Positions 1-8,784 of a stretch of DNA of 64,000 bases are shown piece after piece; positions within the stretch are counted from its first letter, which is position 1; each line of letters begins with the position of its first letter. Below the pieces are notes generated by a model, which searched no databases, was not told where the DNA came from, and saw nothing but the letters and a program-made list of their open reading frames with translations. A program made the translations under genes and the position numbers. Origin of the DNA: Haloferax denitrificans ATCC 35960 (GTDB taxonomy: Archaea > Halobacteriota > Halobacteria > Halobacteriales > Haloferacaceae); contig NZ_AOLP01000017.1 in assembly GCF_000337795.1 (NCBI RefSeq), positions 186,001-250,000 on the forward strand. The letters are read 5' to 3'.

Positions 1-1
1 T

Positions 2-286
2 CTCTCCGAGATGGCCGACGCCTACGAGGCCGGCTACGTCCACGCCGACATGTCGGAGTACAACGTCGCGGTCGGCGAGCGCGGCATCACGGTGTTCGAC
101 TGGCCGCAGGCCGTCCCGACCGACCACGACAACGCCCGGGAACTCCTCGCGCGCGACGCGAAGAACATCGTCGGCTACTTCCGCCGCAAGTACCCCGCCG
201 AGATGCCCGACGACGTCGATATCGACGCGCTGTCCGACGCCATCGCCGAAAACGAGTTCGAACGCATCGGCGCGTTCGCCGTCTGA
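2..286 (+). CDS. rio2: RIO-type serine/threonine kinase Rio2, C-terminal part (5' end outside window)
   Basis: The visible 94 residues hold the catalytic half of a RIO kinase. HADMSEYN matches the RIO catalytic loop HxDxSxxN (Asp = catalytic base). DWPQ, about 22 residues later, supplies the metal-binding Asp that replaces DFG. RIO kinases lack the usual activation loop, and here the chain ends soon after a helical segment (RRKYP), as in archaeal Rio2. In archaea and eukaryotes Rio2 acts in late maturation of the small ribosomal subunit. The frame is open from base 2, so the winged-helix N-terminus lies upstream of the window. Rio2 rather than Rio1 is inferred from the DWPQ form. No close partner gene follows; the next gene is convergent. 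Confidence 0.88.
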   Translation, partial: LSEMADAYEAGYVHADMSEYNVAVGERGITVFDWPQAVPTDHDNARELLARDAKNIVGYFRRKYPAEMPDDVDIDALSDAIAENEFERIGAFAV

Positions 287-506
287 ACCGCCCACCGACC
301 CGGAACGCCGCTTTCTGCCGTCGCTAGTGAGGTTTCGAGAGCCGTGGCGGTAGCCGGTTTCCGCGGTGATAAATCAGATAGCGCGATATGAAATGTAGAT
401 TTCGAGGGAGAACTGCCGTTGATGGTGAGGGCGTCGCTCGGCGGAACGGGTAGCCAACGAAGACAGACCGAGACTGCCGGGAAGGAACCGCGGCCGCGAG
501 TGCTCG

Positions 507-1556
507 TTATTCGGCCGCCGTGAACTCCACCGCGTCGGCCTCGAAGTCCTCGACGAACGCGCCCTGTCCACCGATGCTGTAAGTTCCCTCGTCGGTCTCG
601 ACGACGAAGGCGTTCTCGACCGGGAAGGAGTTGTTCGCGGGTTCGAGGAGGCCCTGCCGGATGTCCACCACGCGGCCGCGGAGTTCGGTCGGGCCGTCGG
701 TGTGGACCATTCGGCCGGTGACGGTCACGTCGAGGTCGATGCCCGCGCGCTCGCAGAGCGCCGCCTGCAAGACGGCGTGGCGGAAGTTGTGGTACGTCGC
801 CGGGAGCGGGTCGGGGTCGGTCGTGTACGCCTCGGCGGCCATCGGCCAGTAGTTCCCGAAGAAGGAGCCGACGATGACCGGCCCGAGGTGGGGCTGTGCG
901 AAGACGATGGCCTGCGACTCGGAGTTCGACCGGGCGACCATCTCTCCGGGGGAGACGAGTCCCGTCCGCGAGTCGACGGTGAGCATCGTGGGCATGAGTT
1001 CGTGCCAGACGCGGACGAGCGAGGCCACGCCGTCGAGTGCGAGGTCGTCGTGCGGTTCGACGCCGCTGACGACGAGCGAGACGAGCACGCCGCGCTCGCG
1101 GGCCGCCCGGAGTTCGGCTTCCACCTCGTCGAGGACGTCGTAGGGGAGCGACAGCGTGATTTCTGACTCCGCGCGCCCGATGAGTTCGGCGATGCGCTTG
1201 AGCACCGTCACGCGGGACTTGATGACCTCGAAGCGCTCTTCGTCGCGGGCGGTGGCCGTGTAGCGTTCCTCCAGCGCGGGGCGCATCGACTCGACGCTCT
1301 CGGAGAGCGATTCGATGACCTCCATCGGCGGCAGTGGCCGAATCGTGGTCGGCACGACGTGGTCGTTGATCTCCACGAAGCCGCGCGATTCCAGTTCTTT
1401 GCTCACGCTGTAGACGTAGCGCTTGGAAACGCCCGCCGCGTCAGCAATCTGACTCGCCTTCGCCTCCCCGAGTTCGAGCAGGGTCAGATACGTGTCGACG
1501 ACCTTCTCTGAGAGCCCGAACTGCTCCAGGAGGTCGGCGAGTTCCCGGTCGTCCAT
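507..1556 (-). CDS. trmB: TrmB-family sugar-sensing transcriptional regulator
   Basis: A protein of about 349 residues. The N-terminal winged helix (residues 1-75, with LGEAKASQIADAAGVSKRYVYSVSKELESRG) matches the TrmB HTH. A coiled linker follows (about 85-115), then a C-terminal sugar-binding region (about 120-349). TrmB proteins bind glucose or maltose and repress or activate sugar-uptake and central-carbon genes. This one lies divergent from a glucoamylase and beside a sugar ABC importer, so it most likely controls them. I chose ATG at 1556 because a TATA-like TTAAGTAT sits about 30 bases upstream, which suits a leaderless transcript; an in-frame GTG at 1577 would add seven residues. The substrate cannot be read from the sequence. 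Confidence 0.85.
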   Translation of the reverse strand: MDDRELADLLEQFGLSEKVVDTYLTLLELGEAKASQIADAAGVSKRYVYSVSKELESRGFVEINDHVVPTTIRPLPPMEVIESLSESVESMRPALEERYTATARDEERFEVIKSRVTVLKRIAELIGRAESEITLSLPYDVLDEVEAELRAARERGVLVSLVVSGVEPHDDLALDGVASLVRVWHELMPTMLTVDSRTGLVSPGEMVARSNSESQAIVFAQPHLGPVIVGSFFGNYWPMAAEAYTTDPDPLPATYHNFRHAVLQAALCERAGIDLDVTVTGRMVHTDGPTELRGRVVDIRQGLLEPANNSFPVENAFVVETDEGTYSIGGQGAFVEDFEADAVEFTAAE

Positions 1557-1729
1557 GGTCGGACTGTCATCGACCACGATACTTAATGGCTCGACTCGGC
1601 GGCGACTCGCGCGCCCGTCAGGAGGTCAGTGTTAGTCGTCTCAGCTCCGCGTTTCACGGGACGACCGACCGTCGTGACTCGCGGGAGACGGGGTGATGCA
1701 TATCCTCACTCGGAGGAGAGACACCCTTA

Positions 1730-1743
1730 CCGTTTCGAAACGG
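1730..1743. promoter_or_regulatory. Perfect 14-bp palindrome upstream of glucoamylase gene, candidate operator
   Basis: CCGTTTCGAAACGG is its own reverse complement. It lies between the trmB start and the glucoamylase start, about 63 bp before the latter. A TATA-like GATTATTA near 1773-1780 lies between it and the ATG. Position and symmetry suggest a dimeric regulator site, but it does not resemble the published TrmB box (TACT-N7/8-GAGTA). The role is inferred. Confidence 0.4.
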
Positions 1744-1805
1744 CATGAAAGTTTGAAGGAACATTACACCAAGATTATTACCGGCGGGAGTCCCACGACT
1801 CAGCG

Positions 1806-3812
1806 ATGCAACTACGCGACGCGCTGGCCGACTACAAGCGGCACGCAGACCACCCGACGCGGTTCCCGGGCGAGCGACGGACGACGAGCGGCCTGTTTTC
1901 GGGGCTCGGAAACCGGCTGGTCCACGTCGAGACAGACGGCTCGCTCCGCGACTTCGGCTACCCGCTGTCCGGGCGCTGGGGGGTCGAGCGCTCCCGGTTC
2001 GGCGTCCGTCCCGTCGGCGACGAGACCGGCGTCTACTGGTTCGACGAGGGCGCGTGCCAGTCGTACGCGGGCGACGGCGCGCTCGTCGTCACCGAACACG
2101 AGACGCCCCACGGCGGCGTGACGCAGTACGACCTCGCGGTCGGCGACGGCCACGTCAGTCGGTTCGAGACCGACGCCGGCGTGGAGCTCGTCGCCTTCGT
2201 CCACTTCCAGCCGGACGGCCGCGACACGCTCGTCGGGCAACTGACCCACGGCGACGCCGTTGAAGCGTACCACGCCGAGGAACACGACTTTCTCGCGTCG
2301 TCGCCGGCGTTCGACCACGTCGAGGGTCGCGTGCCCGAGGGCTTCGGCGAACTGCTCTCGGAAGGCGAGGTCGAACTGCCGCGACCCCGCACCGACGACT
2401 GCTACGAGGAGGGCCAACTGAGCGGCGCGGTCGTCGGGACGGTCCCGTTCGAGGCCGGCGCGGCCGCGGTCGGTCACCTGCTCACCGACGACACGGAGAC
2501 GGCCCGCGAGGACGCGCTCGAAACCGTCCGCGACCTCGTTTCGCTCGACCTCGACGACCTCCGCGAGCGCGCCGCGGGGCAGGTCGAAGGCGCGGTTCCC
2601 GACCACGCCGAGTCGGCGGCGATGCGCGACGACATCCGCGTGCTCTCGCTTCTGTCCGGCGCGCTCGGCCTCCGCATCGCCGGCCCCGACTTCGACCCCT
2701 ACTACGCTTACTCCGGCGGCTACGGCTACACGTGGTTCCGCGATGACGCCGAAATTTCGACGTTCCTCTTCGAGTCCGACGAGCGACTCGACCTCGGCCT
2801 CGACGCGTGGCACGAACGGAGCGCCCGCGCCTACTGCCGCACCCAGCGCGAAGACGGCTCGTGGCCCCACCGCGTTTGGCCCTTCGACGGCTCGCTCGCG
2901 CCCGGGTGGGCGAACGCGCGGCTCGAATCCGGCGACGACGCCGACTATCAGGCCGACCAGACGGGGAGCGTCATCGCCTTCCTCGCGGCCTATCACGACC
3001 GCTGTTCCGACGACGACCTCCGCACCGACATCGAGGAGACGCTCGCCCGCGCCCTCGACAGCCTCGACGACACCCTCGGCGACGACGGCCTCCCCGTCGA
3101 CTGCCAGAACGCGTGGGAGAACATGACCGGCCGGTTCAGCCACACCGCCGCGACGTTCCTCGAAGCCTACGCGGCGCTCGCGCTGTCGGACCTCGATTCG
3201 GCGCTGACCGACCGCGCCGCCGACCGCGCCCGCGAGGTGTACGACGGCATCGACCGCCTCTGGAGCGAGGGCCGCGGCTGTTACGCCCTCCGCGTCGCCG
3301 ACGGCGAACTCGACGACCGCTACGATTCGGCCGCGCTCGCGCTCGCGTCGGCCCACCGGACCTACGACCGACTCGAAACTGTCGACGACGACCGACTCGA
3401 CCGGCTCGTCAGCCACGTCGAGTCCGTCTTCGACGGCCTCTGGCACGACCCCGACGACAGCGACGTGAAAGGGCTGGTCCGCTTCGAGGGCGACGACTGG
3501 CGGACGCGCGAACAGTCCTCAGAGAAGGTTTGGACCGTCTCGACCGCGTGGGGCGCGAACGCCGGCGTCGAACTCGCCGCCCTGCTGGCCGAACACGGCG
3601 ACGGTCGGGCCGGAGAGTTCGCCGACGAGGGTCGGGCGCTCCTCGACCTCGTCCGCCCCGACGGCCCGCTGTGCACCGACGAGGGCTTCCTCGCCGAGCA
3701 GTTCTTCGACGACGGCACGCCCGACAGCGCGACGCCGCTCGGCTGGCCACACGCGCTCCGGCTGGCGACGCTGGCGACGCTCGACGCCGACGACGCGTTC
3801 GGCGGGGAGTAA
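1806..3812 (+). CDS. Glucoamylase-like glycoside hydrolase, family GH15
   Basis: 668 residues with two regions. The N-terminal beta-rich super-sandwich (about 1-270) is typical of archaeal and bacterial glucoamylases and glucodextranases. The C-terminal (alpha/alpha)6 barrel (about 275-660) contains YSGGYGYTWFRDDAE and DGSWPHRVWPFDG. Family enzymes release glucose from the non-reducing ends of alpha-glucans using two Glu residues. No signal peptide is visible, so it probably acts in the cytoplasm on imported or stored oligosaccharides. It is divergent from trmB and convergent with the ABC ATPase of the adjacent importer, which fits maltodextrin or starch use. The ATG at 1806 has a TATA-like element about 30 bases upstream. 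Trehalase activity is possible, since GH15 includes trehalases. Confidence 0.85.
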   Translation: MQLRDALADYKRHADHPTRFPGERRTTSGLFSGLGNRLVHVETDGSLRDFGYPLSGRWGVERSRFGVRPVGDETGVYWFDEGACQSYAGDGALVVTEHETPHGGVTQYDLAVGDGHVSRFETDAGVELVAFVHFQPDGRDTLVGQLTHGDAVEAYHAEEHDFLASSPAFDHVEGRVPEGFGELLSEGEVELPRPRTDDCYEEGQLSGAVVGTVPFEAGAAAVGHLLTDDTETAREDALETVRDLVSLDLDDLRERAAGQVEGAVPDHAESAAMRDDIRVLSLLSGALGLRIAGPDFDPYYAYSGGYGYTWFRDDAEISTFLFESDERLDLGLDAWHERSARAYCRTQREDGSWPHRVWPFDGSLAPGWANARLESGDDADYQADQTGSVIAFLAAYHDRCSDDDLRTDIEETLARALDSLDDTLGDDGLPVDCQNAWENMTGRFSHTAATFLEAYAALALSDLDSALTDRAADRAREVYDGIDRLWSEGRGCYALRVADGELDDRYDSAALALASAHRTYDRLETVDDDRLDRLVSHVESVFDGLWHDPDDSDVKGLVRFEGDDWRTREQSSEKVWTVSTAWGANAGVELAALLAEHGDGRAGEFADEGRALLDLVRPDGPLCTDEGFLAEQFFDDGTPDSATPLGWPHALRLATLATLDADDAFGGE

Positions 3813-3878
3813 GTCGGCGCGCTCGGGACTGCCGATTCTGGGAGCGAACTGACCGCGAGAAAACAGCGAACTATGTCT

Positions 3879-5018
3879 TCACGCCGACTGCGTCGGGGCC
3901 GCGCGTCGCTTCAATTCGCGGGAGAGGAGCGACTCGCCGGTCCGCGGGTGGAAGACGTGGAGGTCCGACTCGTCGAAGGTGACGCCGACCGTCTCGCCGG
4001 TCTCGGGTTCGACGTCCGAATCGACGCGGGCGATGAAGTCCGGGCCGACGTCGAGGTGGAGGTAGTTGTCCGAGCCGATGGGCTCGACGACGCCGACGGT
4101 CGAATCGACGACGTTCTCGCCTGACGAGGCCGTGTGTACGTCCTCCGGGCGGACGCCGACGCGGAGGTCGGTCGCGTCGGTCGCCTCGCGGAGGGTCGCC
4201 GAGAACTGCTCCGACAGGCGGTAGGAGAAGGACCCGTCGCCGACGAGGACGAGGCGGTCGCCCTCGCGTTCGGTCGCCACGTTGAGGAAGTTCATCGAGG
4301 GCGAGCCGACGAAGCCGCCGACGAACTCGTTGGCGGGGTTCTCGTACACGTCCTTCGGGCGACCGACCTGCTGGAGTTTCCCGTCGTTGAGGATGACGAT
4401 TCTGTCGCCCATCGTCATCGCCTCCTCCTGGTCGTGAGTGACGTACAGCGAGGTGATGCCGAGTTCGTTCTGGAGGCGCTGAATCTCGGTTCGCATCGTC
4501 GTCCGGAGCTTCGCGTCGAGGTTCGAAAGCGGCTCGTCGAACAGGAACACGTCGGGTTCGCGGACGATGGCGCGACCGAGCGCGACCCGCTGTTTCTGGC
4601 CGCCGGAAAGCTCGTCGGGCTTGTCGTCGAGCAGGTCCTCGATGCCCATCATCGCCGCCGTCTCGCGGACGCGCTCACGGCGCTCGTCCTTCGAGAGGTC
4701 GGTGCTCATCCGCAGGCCGAACGCCATGTTCTGCATGACCGTCTTGTGCGGGTACAGCGCGTAGTTCTGGAACACCATCGCCACGTCGCGCTTGCGGGCG
4801 TGCTGGTCCGTGACGTCCTCGCCGCCGATTCGAATCGTGCCGCCGGAGGGCGATTCGAGCCCCGCGACCATGCGGAGCGTCGTCGATTTCCCGCACCCCG
4901 AGGGGCCGACGACAGTGATGAACTCGCCGTCCTCGACGTCGAGCGAGAGGTCATCGACGGCGACGACGCGGCCCCGGTCGTACTCCTTGCGAAGCGCTTC
5001 GAGCGTGAGACGTGCCAT
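3879..5018 (-). CDS. Sugar ABC transporter ATP-binding protein (MalK/MsmX type)
   Basis: 379 residues. The nucleotide-binding domain (about 1-240) shows Walker A GPSGCGKST, signature LSGGQKQR, Walker B DVFLFDEPLSNLD and the H-loop in YVTHDQEEAM. A C-terminal TOBE/OB regulatory domain (about 240-379) is typical of CUT1 carbohydrate importers. It energises the membrane pair encoded at 6548-8556, and it is transcribed divergently from the binding-protein gene across a shared 225-bp regulatory gap. I chose ATG 5018 (MARLTLEALRKEY) because it places the domain start where the family has it; an in-frame ATG 27 bases upstream is possible. A long open frame continues upstream but is not family-like. 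Confidence 0.92.
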   Translation of the reverse strand: MARLTLEALRKEYDRGRVVAVDDLSLDVEDGEFITVVGPSGCGKSTTLRMVAGLESPSGGTIRIGGEDVTDQHARKRDVAMVFQNYALYPHKTVMQNMAFGLRMSTDLSKDERRERVRETAAMMGIEDLLDDKPDELSGGQKQRVALGRAIVREPDVFLFDEPLSNLDAKLRTTMRTEIQRLQNELGITSLYVTHDQEEAMTMGDRIVILNDGKLQQVGRPKDVYENPANEFVGGFVGSPSMNFLNVATEREGDRLVLVGDGSFSYRLSEQFSATLREATDATDLRVGVRPEDVHTASSGENVVDSTVGVVEPIGSDNYLHLDVGPDFIARVDSDVEPETGETVGVTFDESDLHVFHPRTGESLLSRELKRRAAPTQSA

Positions 5019-5214
5019 TACTCCCCGTCTGTCCCCATCGTCCATAACCGTTTTCCTATCTTCTGAATTTGTGATGCAATAGTTCGTATTAAATTTTAAA
5101 TCGCCGGGAGTGGCCCTTAGAAACGTTCTATCGGCTATCCCCCGATTTCTCGATGGGGCGTCGTATTGGCAATTTTCCCCGCGAATGCGGCCGTCATTCC
5201 GAACTATTAAATAT

Positions 5215-5231
5215 ATGAACACATAGTTCAT
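5215..5231. promoter_or_regulatory. Inverted repeat overlapping the sugar-importer promoter, candidate regulator site
   Basis: ATGAAC-ACATA-GTTCAT is a perfect 6-bp inverted repeat with a 5-bp spacer. It directly abuts the TATA-like TTAAATATA and ends 12 bp before the binding-protein start codon at 5244. GAACTA at 5201-5206 and TAGTTC at 5224-5229 form a second, overlapping inverted pair. A related AGTTCGTATTAAA lies in the divergent ATPase promoter near 5083. A bound protein here would block initiation. The neighbouring TrmB is the obvious candidate, but that is inference. Confidence 0.5.
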
Positions 5232-5243
5232 CATAGATTCGTT

Positions 5244-6542
5244 ATGCCAATGAACCGCCGCACAATCCTGAAGCAACTGGCAGGCACGACGGCCGTCGGC
5301 GCACTCGCAGGGTGCGTGGGCGTGTCGGAGACCGATTCGACGCGGACACCCGAACAGAGCGGTGCGGAAGGCGGCGACGGTGGCGACGAGACCACCGCTG
5401 GGTCGGAGACCGACTCCGCGGGGCCGAGCGGGGCGTTCACGCTCTGGCACCAGCGCGCGGAAGCCGAGAAGCAGGCGCTCGAAGCGAACGCCGAGACGTT
5501 CACCTCGGAGACGGCCCACACGGCGAAGCCCGCCGAAATCGCCGACCTCCGGAAGAAGACGACCTCCGCCATCCCGGCCGGGCAGGGCGCGGGCATGTTC
5601 GACTGGGCCCACGACTGGACCGGCGAGTACTACCAGAACGGCTTCCTCTCGGACCAGAGCGACCAGTTGGACGTGGACCTCTCGGTCTACACCGAGCCCG
5701 CACAGGAGGCGGTCCAGTTCGACGGCGCGACCGTCGCGCTCCCCTACGCGGCCGAGACCGTCGGCCTCATCTACAACCGCGAGATGGTGGACGAAGCGCC
5801 CGAGACCGTCGCCGACATGACGGCGGTCATGGAGGAGTACCACGACCCCGAAAACGGGATGTACGGGCTCAGCTACCCACTCGACGCCTACTTCATGAGC
5901 GCGTGGGCGCACGCCTTCGGCGGCTACTACTTCGACGAGTCGAACGTCGAACTCGGCCTGTCGAACGAGGCGACGCTCGACGGGTTCCAGTTCATCCTCG
6001 ACAACTTCGTCCCGTACCAGCCGAAGGACACCGGCTACGACCCGCAGGCGGCGGTCTTCCTCGAAGGAAACGCGCCCTTTGCCATCAACGGGCCGTGGTT
6101 CCTCGGCGACGTTCGCTCGAACGACATCGACGCCGGCATCGCACGGCTCCCCTCGCCCGAGGGCGACGCGGAACCCAAGCCGTACACGACGGTCAAACAG
6201 CTCTACTTCACCTCGACGCTGGAGGGCGACGAGGCGGCGGCGGCCGCGTCCCGCGCGTTCGCCGAGTGGTACACGACGAACACCGACGTGCTCTCGGCGA
6301 ACGCCGAGGAGTTCGGCTACATCCCGGTCCACGAGGAACTCGCCGCGAGCGACGACCTCCCCGAGGCCGTTCAGGGCTTCTCGGAGTCCGTCTCGCTCGG
6401 CACGCCCATCCCGACGCACCCGAACATGGGTGACGTGTGGGGGCCGCTCGAAGACGCCTTCAACAGCGTGAAAAACGGCGACGCGGAGCTCGACGCCGCG
6501 TTCACGAAGGCCGAAGAGAACATCCGGTCTAACTGGGAGTAA
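5244..6542 (+). CDS. Sugar ABC transporter substrate-binding lipoprotein (MalE-like)
   Basis: 432 residues. The N-terminus MPMNRRTILKQLAG...LAGC is a twin-arginine signal (RRTILK) joined to a lipobox, so the protein is folded before export and anchored by a lipidated Cys near residue 24. A low-complexity acidic linker follows (about 28-60). The rest is a family 1 extracellular solute-binding fold with FTLWHQ near its start. It delivers substrate, probably malto-oligosaccharide judged by the neighbouring glucoamylase, to the permeases just downstream (5-bp gap). The first ATG at 5244 or the next at 5250 could be used; both keep the whole Tat motif. Confidence 0.9.
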   Translation: MPMNRRTILKQLAGTTAVGALAGCVGVSETDSTRTPEQSGAEGGDGGDETTAGSETDSAGPSGAFTLWHQRAEAEKQALEANAETFTSETAHTAKPAEIADLRKKTTSAIPAGQGAGMFDWAHDWTGEYYQNGFLSDQSDQLDVDLSVYTEPAQEAVQFDGATVALPYAAETVGLIYNREMVDEAPETVADMTAVMEEYHDPENGMYGLSYPLDAYFMSAWAHAFGGYYFDESNVELGLSNEATLDGFQFILDNFVPYQPKDTGYDPQAAVFLEGNAPFAINGPWFLGDVRSNDIDAGIARLPSPEGDAEPKPYTTVKQLYFTSTLEGDEAAAAASRAFAEWYTTNTDVLSANAEEFGYIPVHEELAASDDLPEAVQGFSESVSLGTPIPTHPNMGDVWGPLEDAFNSVKNGDAELDAAFTKAEENIRSNWE

Positions 6543-6547
6543 GGACG

Positions 6548-7483
6548 ATGAGCGTCGTCGACAGCGCCGTCGAGCGCGTCGCGGACAGCCCGGTGGTGAG
6601 CAGGGGCGACCTGCCCCTGCTTTTGGTGCTCCCGGGGCTGTTCGTCTTCCTCGCGTTCATGCTGTTTCCCGTGTTGTATCTGGTGTATCTCTCGTTTACC
6701 AACGCGGAACCGGCCACGCTGTTTCAGGGCAGAGAGCAGTGGGTCGGTCTCGCCAACTACGTACGGGTCCTCTCGGACGGGCAGTTCTGGAACTCGATGG
6801 GCGTGACGTGGCTGTTCGTCGCCACGTCGGTCGCGCTCAAGGTGCTCGTCGGCCTCGGCGTCGGCCTCGTGGTGACGGGCAAGCGCGTCCGCGGTAAGCG
6901 GTTCATGCGCGCGCTCATCATCGTCCCGCTGGGCCTGCCGGGCATCTTCACCATCACCATCTGGCGCGGCATCTTCAGCTCGGCCGAGTTCGGCCTCGCC
7001 AACCAGTTCCTCCGGATGGCCGGCCTCGGCTCGGTCGCGTGGCTCTCCGAGCGCTGGATGGCCTTCCTCGCCTACAACGTCACCGAGGCGTGGCTGGCGT
7101 ACCCGTTCATGGTCATAATCACCGTGAGCGCCCTGCAGGACGTGTCCGAGGAACTCCACGAGGCGGCGATGATAGACGGCGCGGGCTTCTTCGCCCGCTT
7201 CCTGCACGTGACGCTCCCCTCTATCAAGCGCCCCGTGCTGTTCGCCTCGATTCTCACCGCCGCGGCGTCGTTTCAGCAGTTCCTCATCCCGTACGTGTTC
7301 AATCAGGGCGGGCCGTCGCGGACGAACGAACTCCTCATCGTCTACGGCTACCGCGAGGCGTTCCGCTTCCAGAAGTACGGTGAGGGCGCGGCCATCATGC
7401 TGGTCGCCGTGGCCGTCATCGGCGTCTTCATGATGCTGAACGTCAAGAAGGGACAGCTCGCCGACGGGGTGGACGACGCATGA
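6548..7483 (+). CDS. Sugar ABC transporter permease, MalF type
   Basis: 311 residues with six predicted membrane segments (first about 25-50, LPLLLVLPGLFVFLAFMLFPVL). The cytoplasmic EAA loop reads EELHEAAMIDGAGFFARFLHVTLP, the site that docks on the ATPase. It is the first of two permeases forming the heterodimeric channel. It starts 5 bp after the binding-protein stop and shares an ATGA overlap with the next permease, so the three genes are one operon. The best match is the CUT1 family for oligosaccharides and polyols; substrate is inferred from context only. Confidence 0.9.
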   Translation: MSVVDSAVERVADSPVVSRGDLPLLLVLPGLFVFLAFMLFPVLYLVYLSFTNAEPATLFQGREQWVGLANYVRVLSDGQFWNSMGVTWLFVATSVALKVLVGLGVGLVVTGKRVRGKRFMRALIIVPLGLPGIFTITIWRGIFSSAEFGLANQFLRMAGLGSVAWLSERWMAFLAYNVTEAWLAYPFMVIITVSALQDVSEELHEAAMIDGAGFFARFLHVTLPSIKRPVLFASILTAAASFQQFLIPYVFNQGGPSRTNELLIVYGYREAFRFQKYGEGAAIMLVAVAVIGVFMMLNVKKGQLADGVDDA

Positions 7484-8556
7484 GCGTCGTCTCCGACCTC
7501 GCGGCCGAACTCGCCGACGACGCGCGGAACGCCGCGGCGGCTCCCGTCGAGTCGGTCAAGGACGTCAAGTACACACTCGAAGGCGTCCGCGATGGGCGCG
7601 TCAGCCCCGCGACGGTGCTGAAGACCGCCGGAATCACCCTCGGTGCCGCGGTCGTCGTCGCGCTCCTGTTGTTCCCGCTGTACTGGGTCGCCGTCGGTGC
7701 CTTCTCGGGCACCGGCGCGTCGCTGTACTCGTCGAGCGGGATTCGCCTGTGGCCGGCCGACCCGACCATCGAGCCGTTCCTCTGGGTCGTCGGCGACCTC
7801 ATCGTCCCGAGCTACCGTATCAGCCTCGCCCTCGGCGGCTACGAGGTGTTCCTCCAGACGCCCGAACTGACGTTCCTCGACGTGTCGCAGTACGGCGTCA
7901 CGGAGACATCTGAGTTCAAGCGGTTCTTCGCCAACAGCCTCACCGTGGCGGTTCCGACGGTGATACTCGCCATGTGTCTCATCGTCCCCGGCGCGTACGC
8001 GCTGTCTCGTCGGCAGTTCATCGGCCGCTCGAAGGTGCTGTACGGTTACGTCCTGTTCACCCAAATCGGCGGCGGGCTGGGCGTCGCGCTCCTCATCGCG
8101 CTCTACGCCCTGTTCGTCCAGTTCGGCTTCAACGACGACAAACTCGCGCTGTCGGCGTACTACGCGGCCACCGCGGTCCCGTTCAACACGTGGCTCCTGA
8201 AGACGTACATGGACGGGATTCCCGTCTCCTACGAGGAGGCGGCGATGATAGACGGCGCGCCGTCGTGGAAAATCGTCACCGAGATCATCCTGCCGCTGTC
8301 GAAGGCGGGGCTGGCGACGGTGTTCATCTTCACCTTCCTCACCGGGTGGACCGAGTTCGTCGTCGCCCAGACGCTGTTGTCGACGGACAACTACACCCTC
8401 CCCGTCGGGCTGTACTCACTCGTCGGCCGGTACTCCATCCCGTGGGCCCGGTTCTCGGCGTTCGCGCTCACGTTCGCCGCGCCCATCGTGCTCATCTACC
8501 TGTTCGCACAGCGCTACATCGAAGGTGGTCTGTCGTTCGGCGGGATGGAAGGCTGA
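7480..8556 (+). CDS. Sugar ABC transporter permease, MalG type
   Basis: 358 residues. A hydrophilic N-terminal extension of about 50 residues precedes the first membrane segment (about 53-75), which is longer than usual for MalG-like proteins. A periplasmic loop with no strong motif follows, then the permease core with EAA loop SYEEAAMIDGAPSWKIVTEIILP. The start codon overlaps the previous stop by four bases (ATGA), indicating translational coupling. With 6548-7483 it forms the membrane channel of the importer. There is no further gene in this operon; the next gene encodes L15e, 228 bp downstream with its own promoter region. Confidence 0.9.
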   Translation: MSVVSDLAAELADDARNAAAAPVESVKDVKYTLEGVRDGRVSPATVLKTAGITLGAAVVVALLLFPLYWVAVGAFSGTGASLYSSSGIRLWPADPTIEPFLWVVGDLIVPSYRISLALGGYEVFLQTPELTFLDVSQYGVTETSEFKRFFANSLTVAVPTVILAMCLIVPGAYALSRRQFIGRSKVLYGYVLFTQIGGGLGVALLIALYALFVQFGFNDDKLALSAYYAATAVPFNTWLLKTYMDGIPVSYEEAAMIDGAPSWKIVTEIILPLSKAGLATVFIFTFLTGWTEFVVAQTLLSTDNYTLPVGLYSLVGRYSIPWARFSAFALTFAAPIVLIYLFAQRYIEGGLSFGGMEG

Positions 8557-8784
8557 GCCGCGGCGGGCGCATCCTCGATACCGTCTTTTTCGACCGCCTC
8601 ACCGCGTGAGTCGGTGGCACGCGCGCCGCGAGAATCCGAAGTCCTTAACCCTCCCCTGCCGGTAAGTTCGCTAACTCGCTGGCAATGCGGGCACGCCAGA
8701 GGGCACCCGTCACGCACGGGACGAAATGTGGTCTCAGGGGGATTCCCCGACGGACTGAATCGCAAGCGCCCGCGGTGATACACA

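Noticed and set aside
1812..3446. 544-codon open frame on the minus strand inside the glucoamylase gene
   Set aside because: Translation is Val/Glu/Arg-rich and mirrors the codon bias of the plus-strand gene; high GC makes such antisense frames common here.
5019..6419. Upstream extension of the sugar ABC ATPase frame by over 460 codons
   Set aside because: It covers the binding-protein gene in antisense; the ATPase domain begins at 5018 as in the family.
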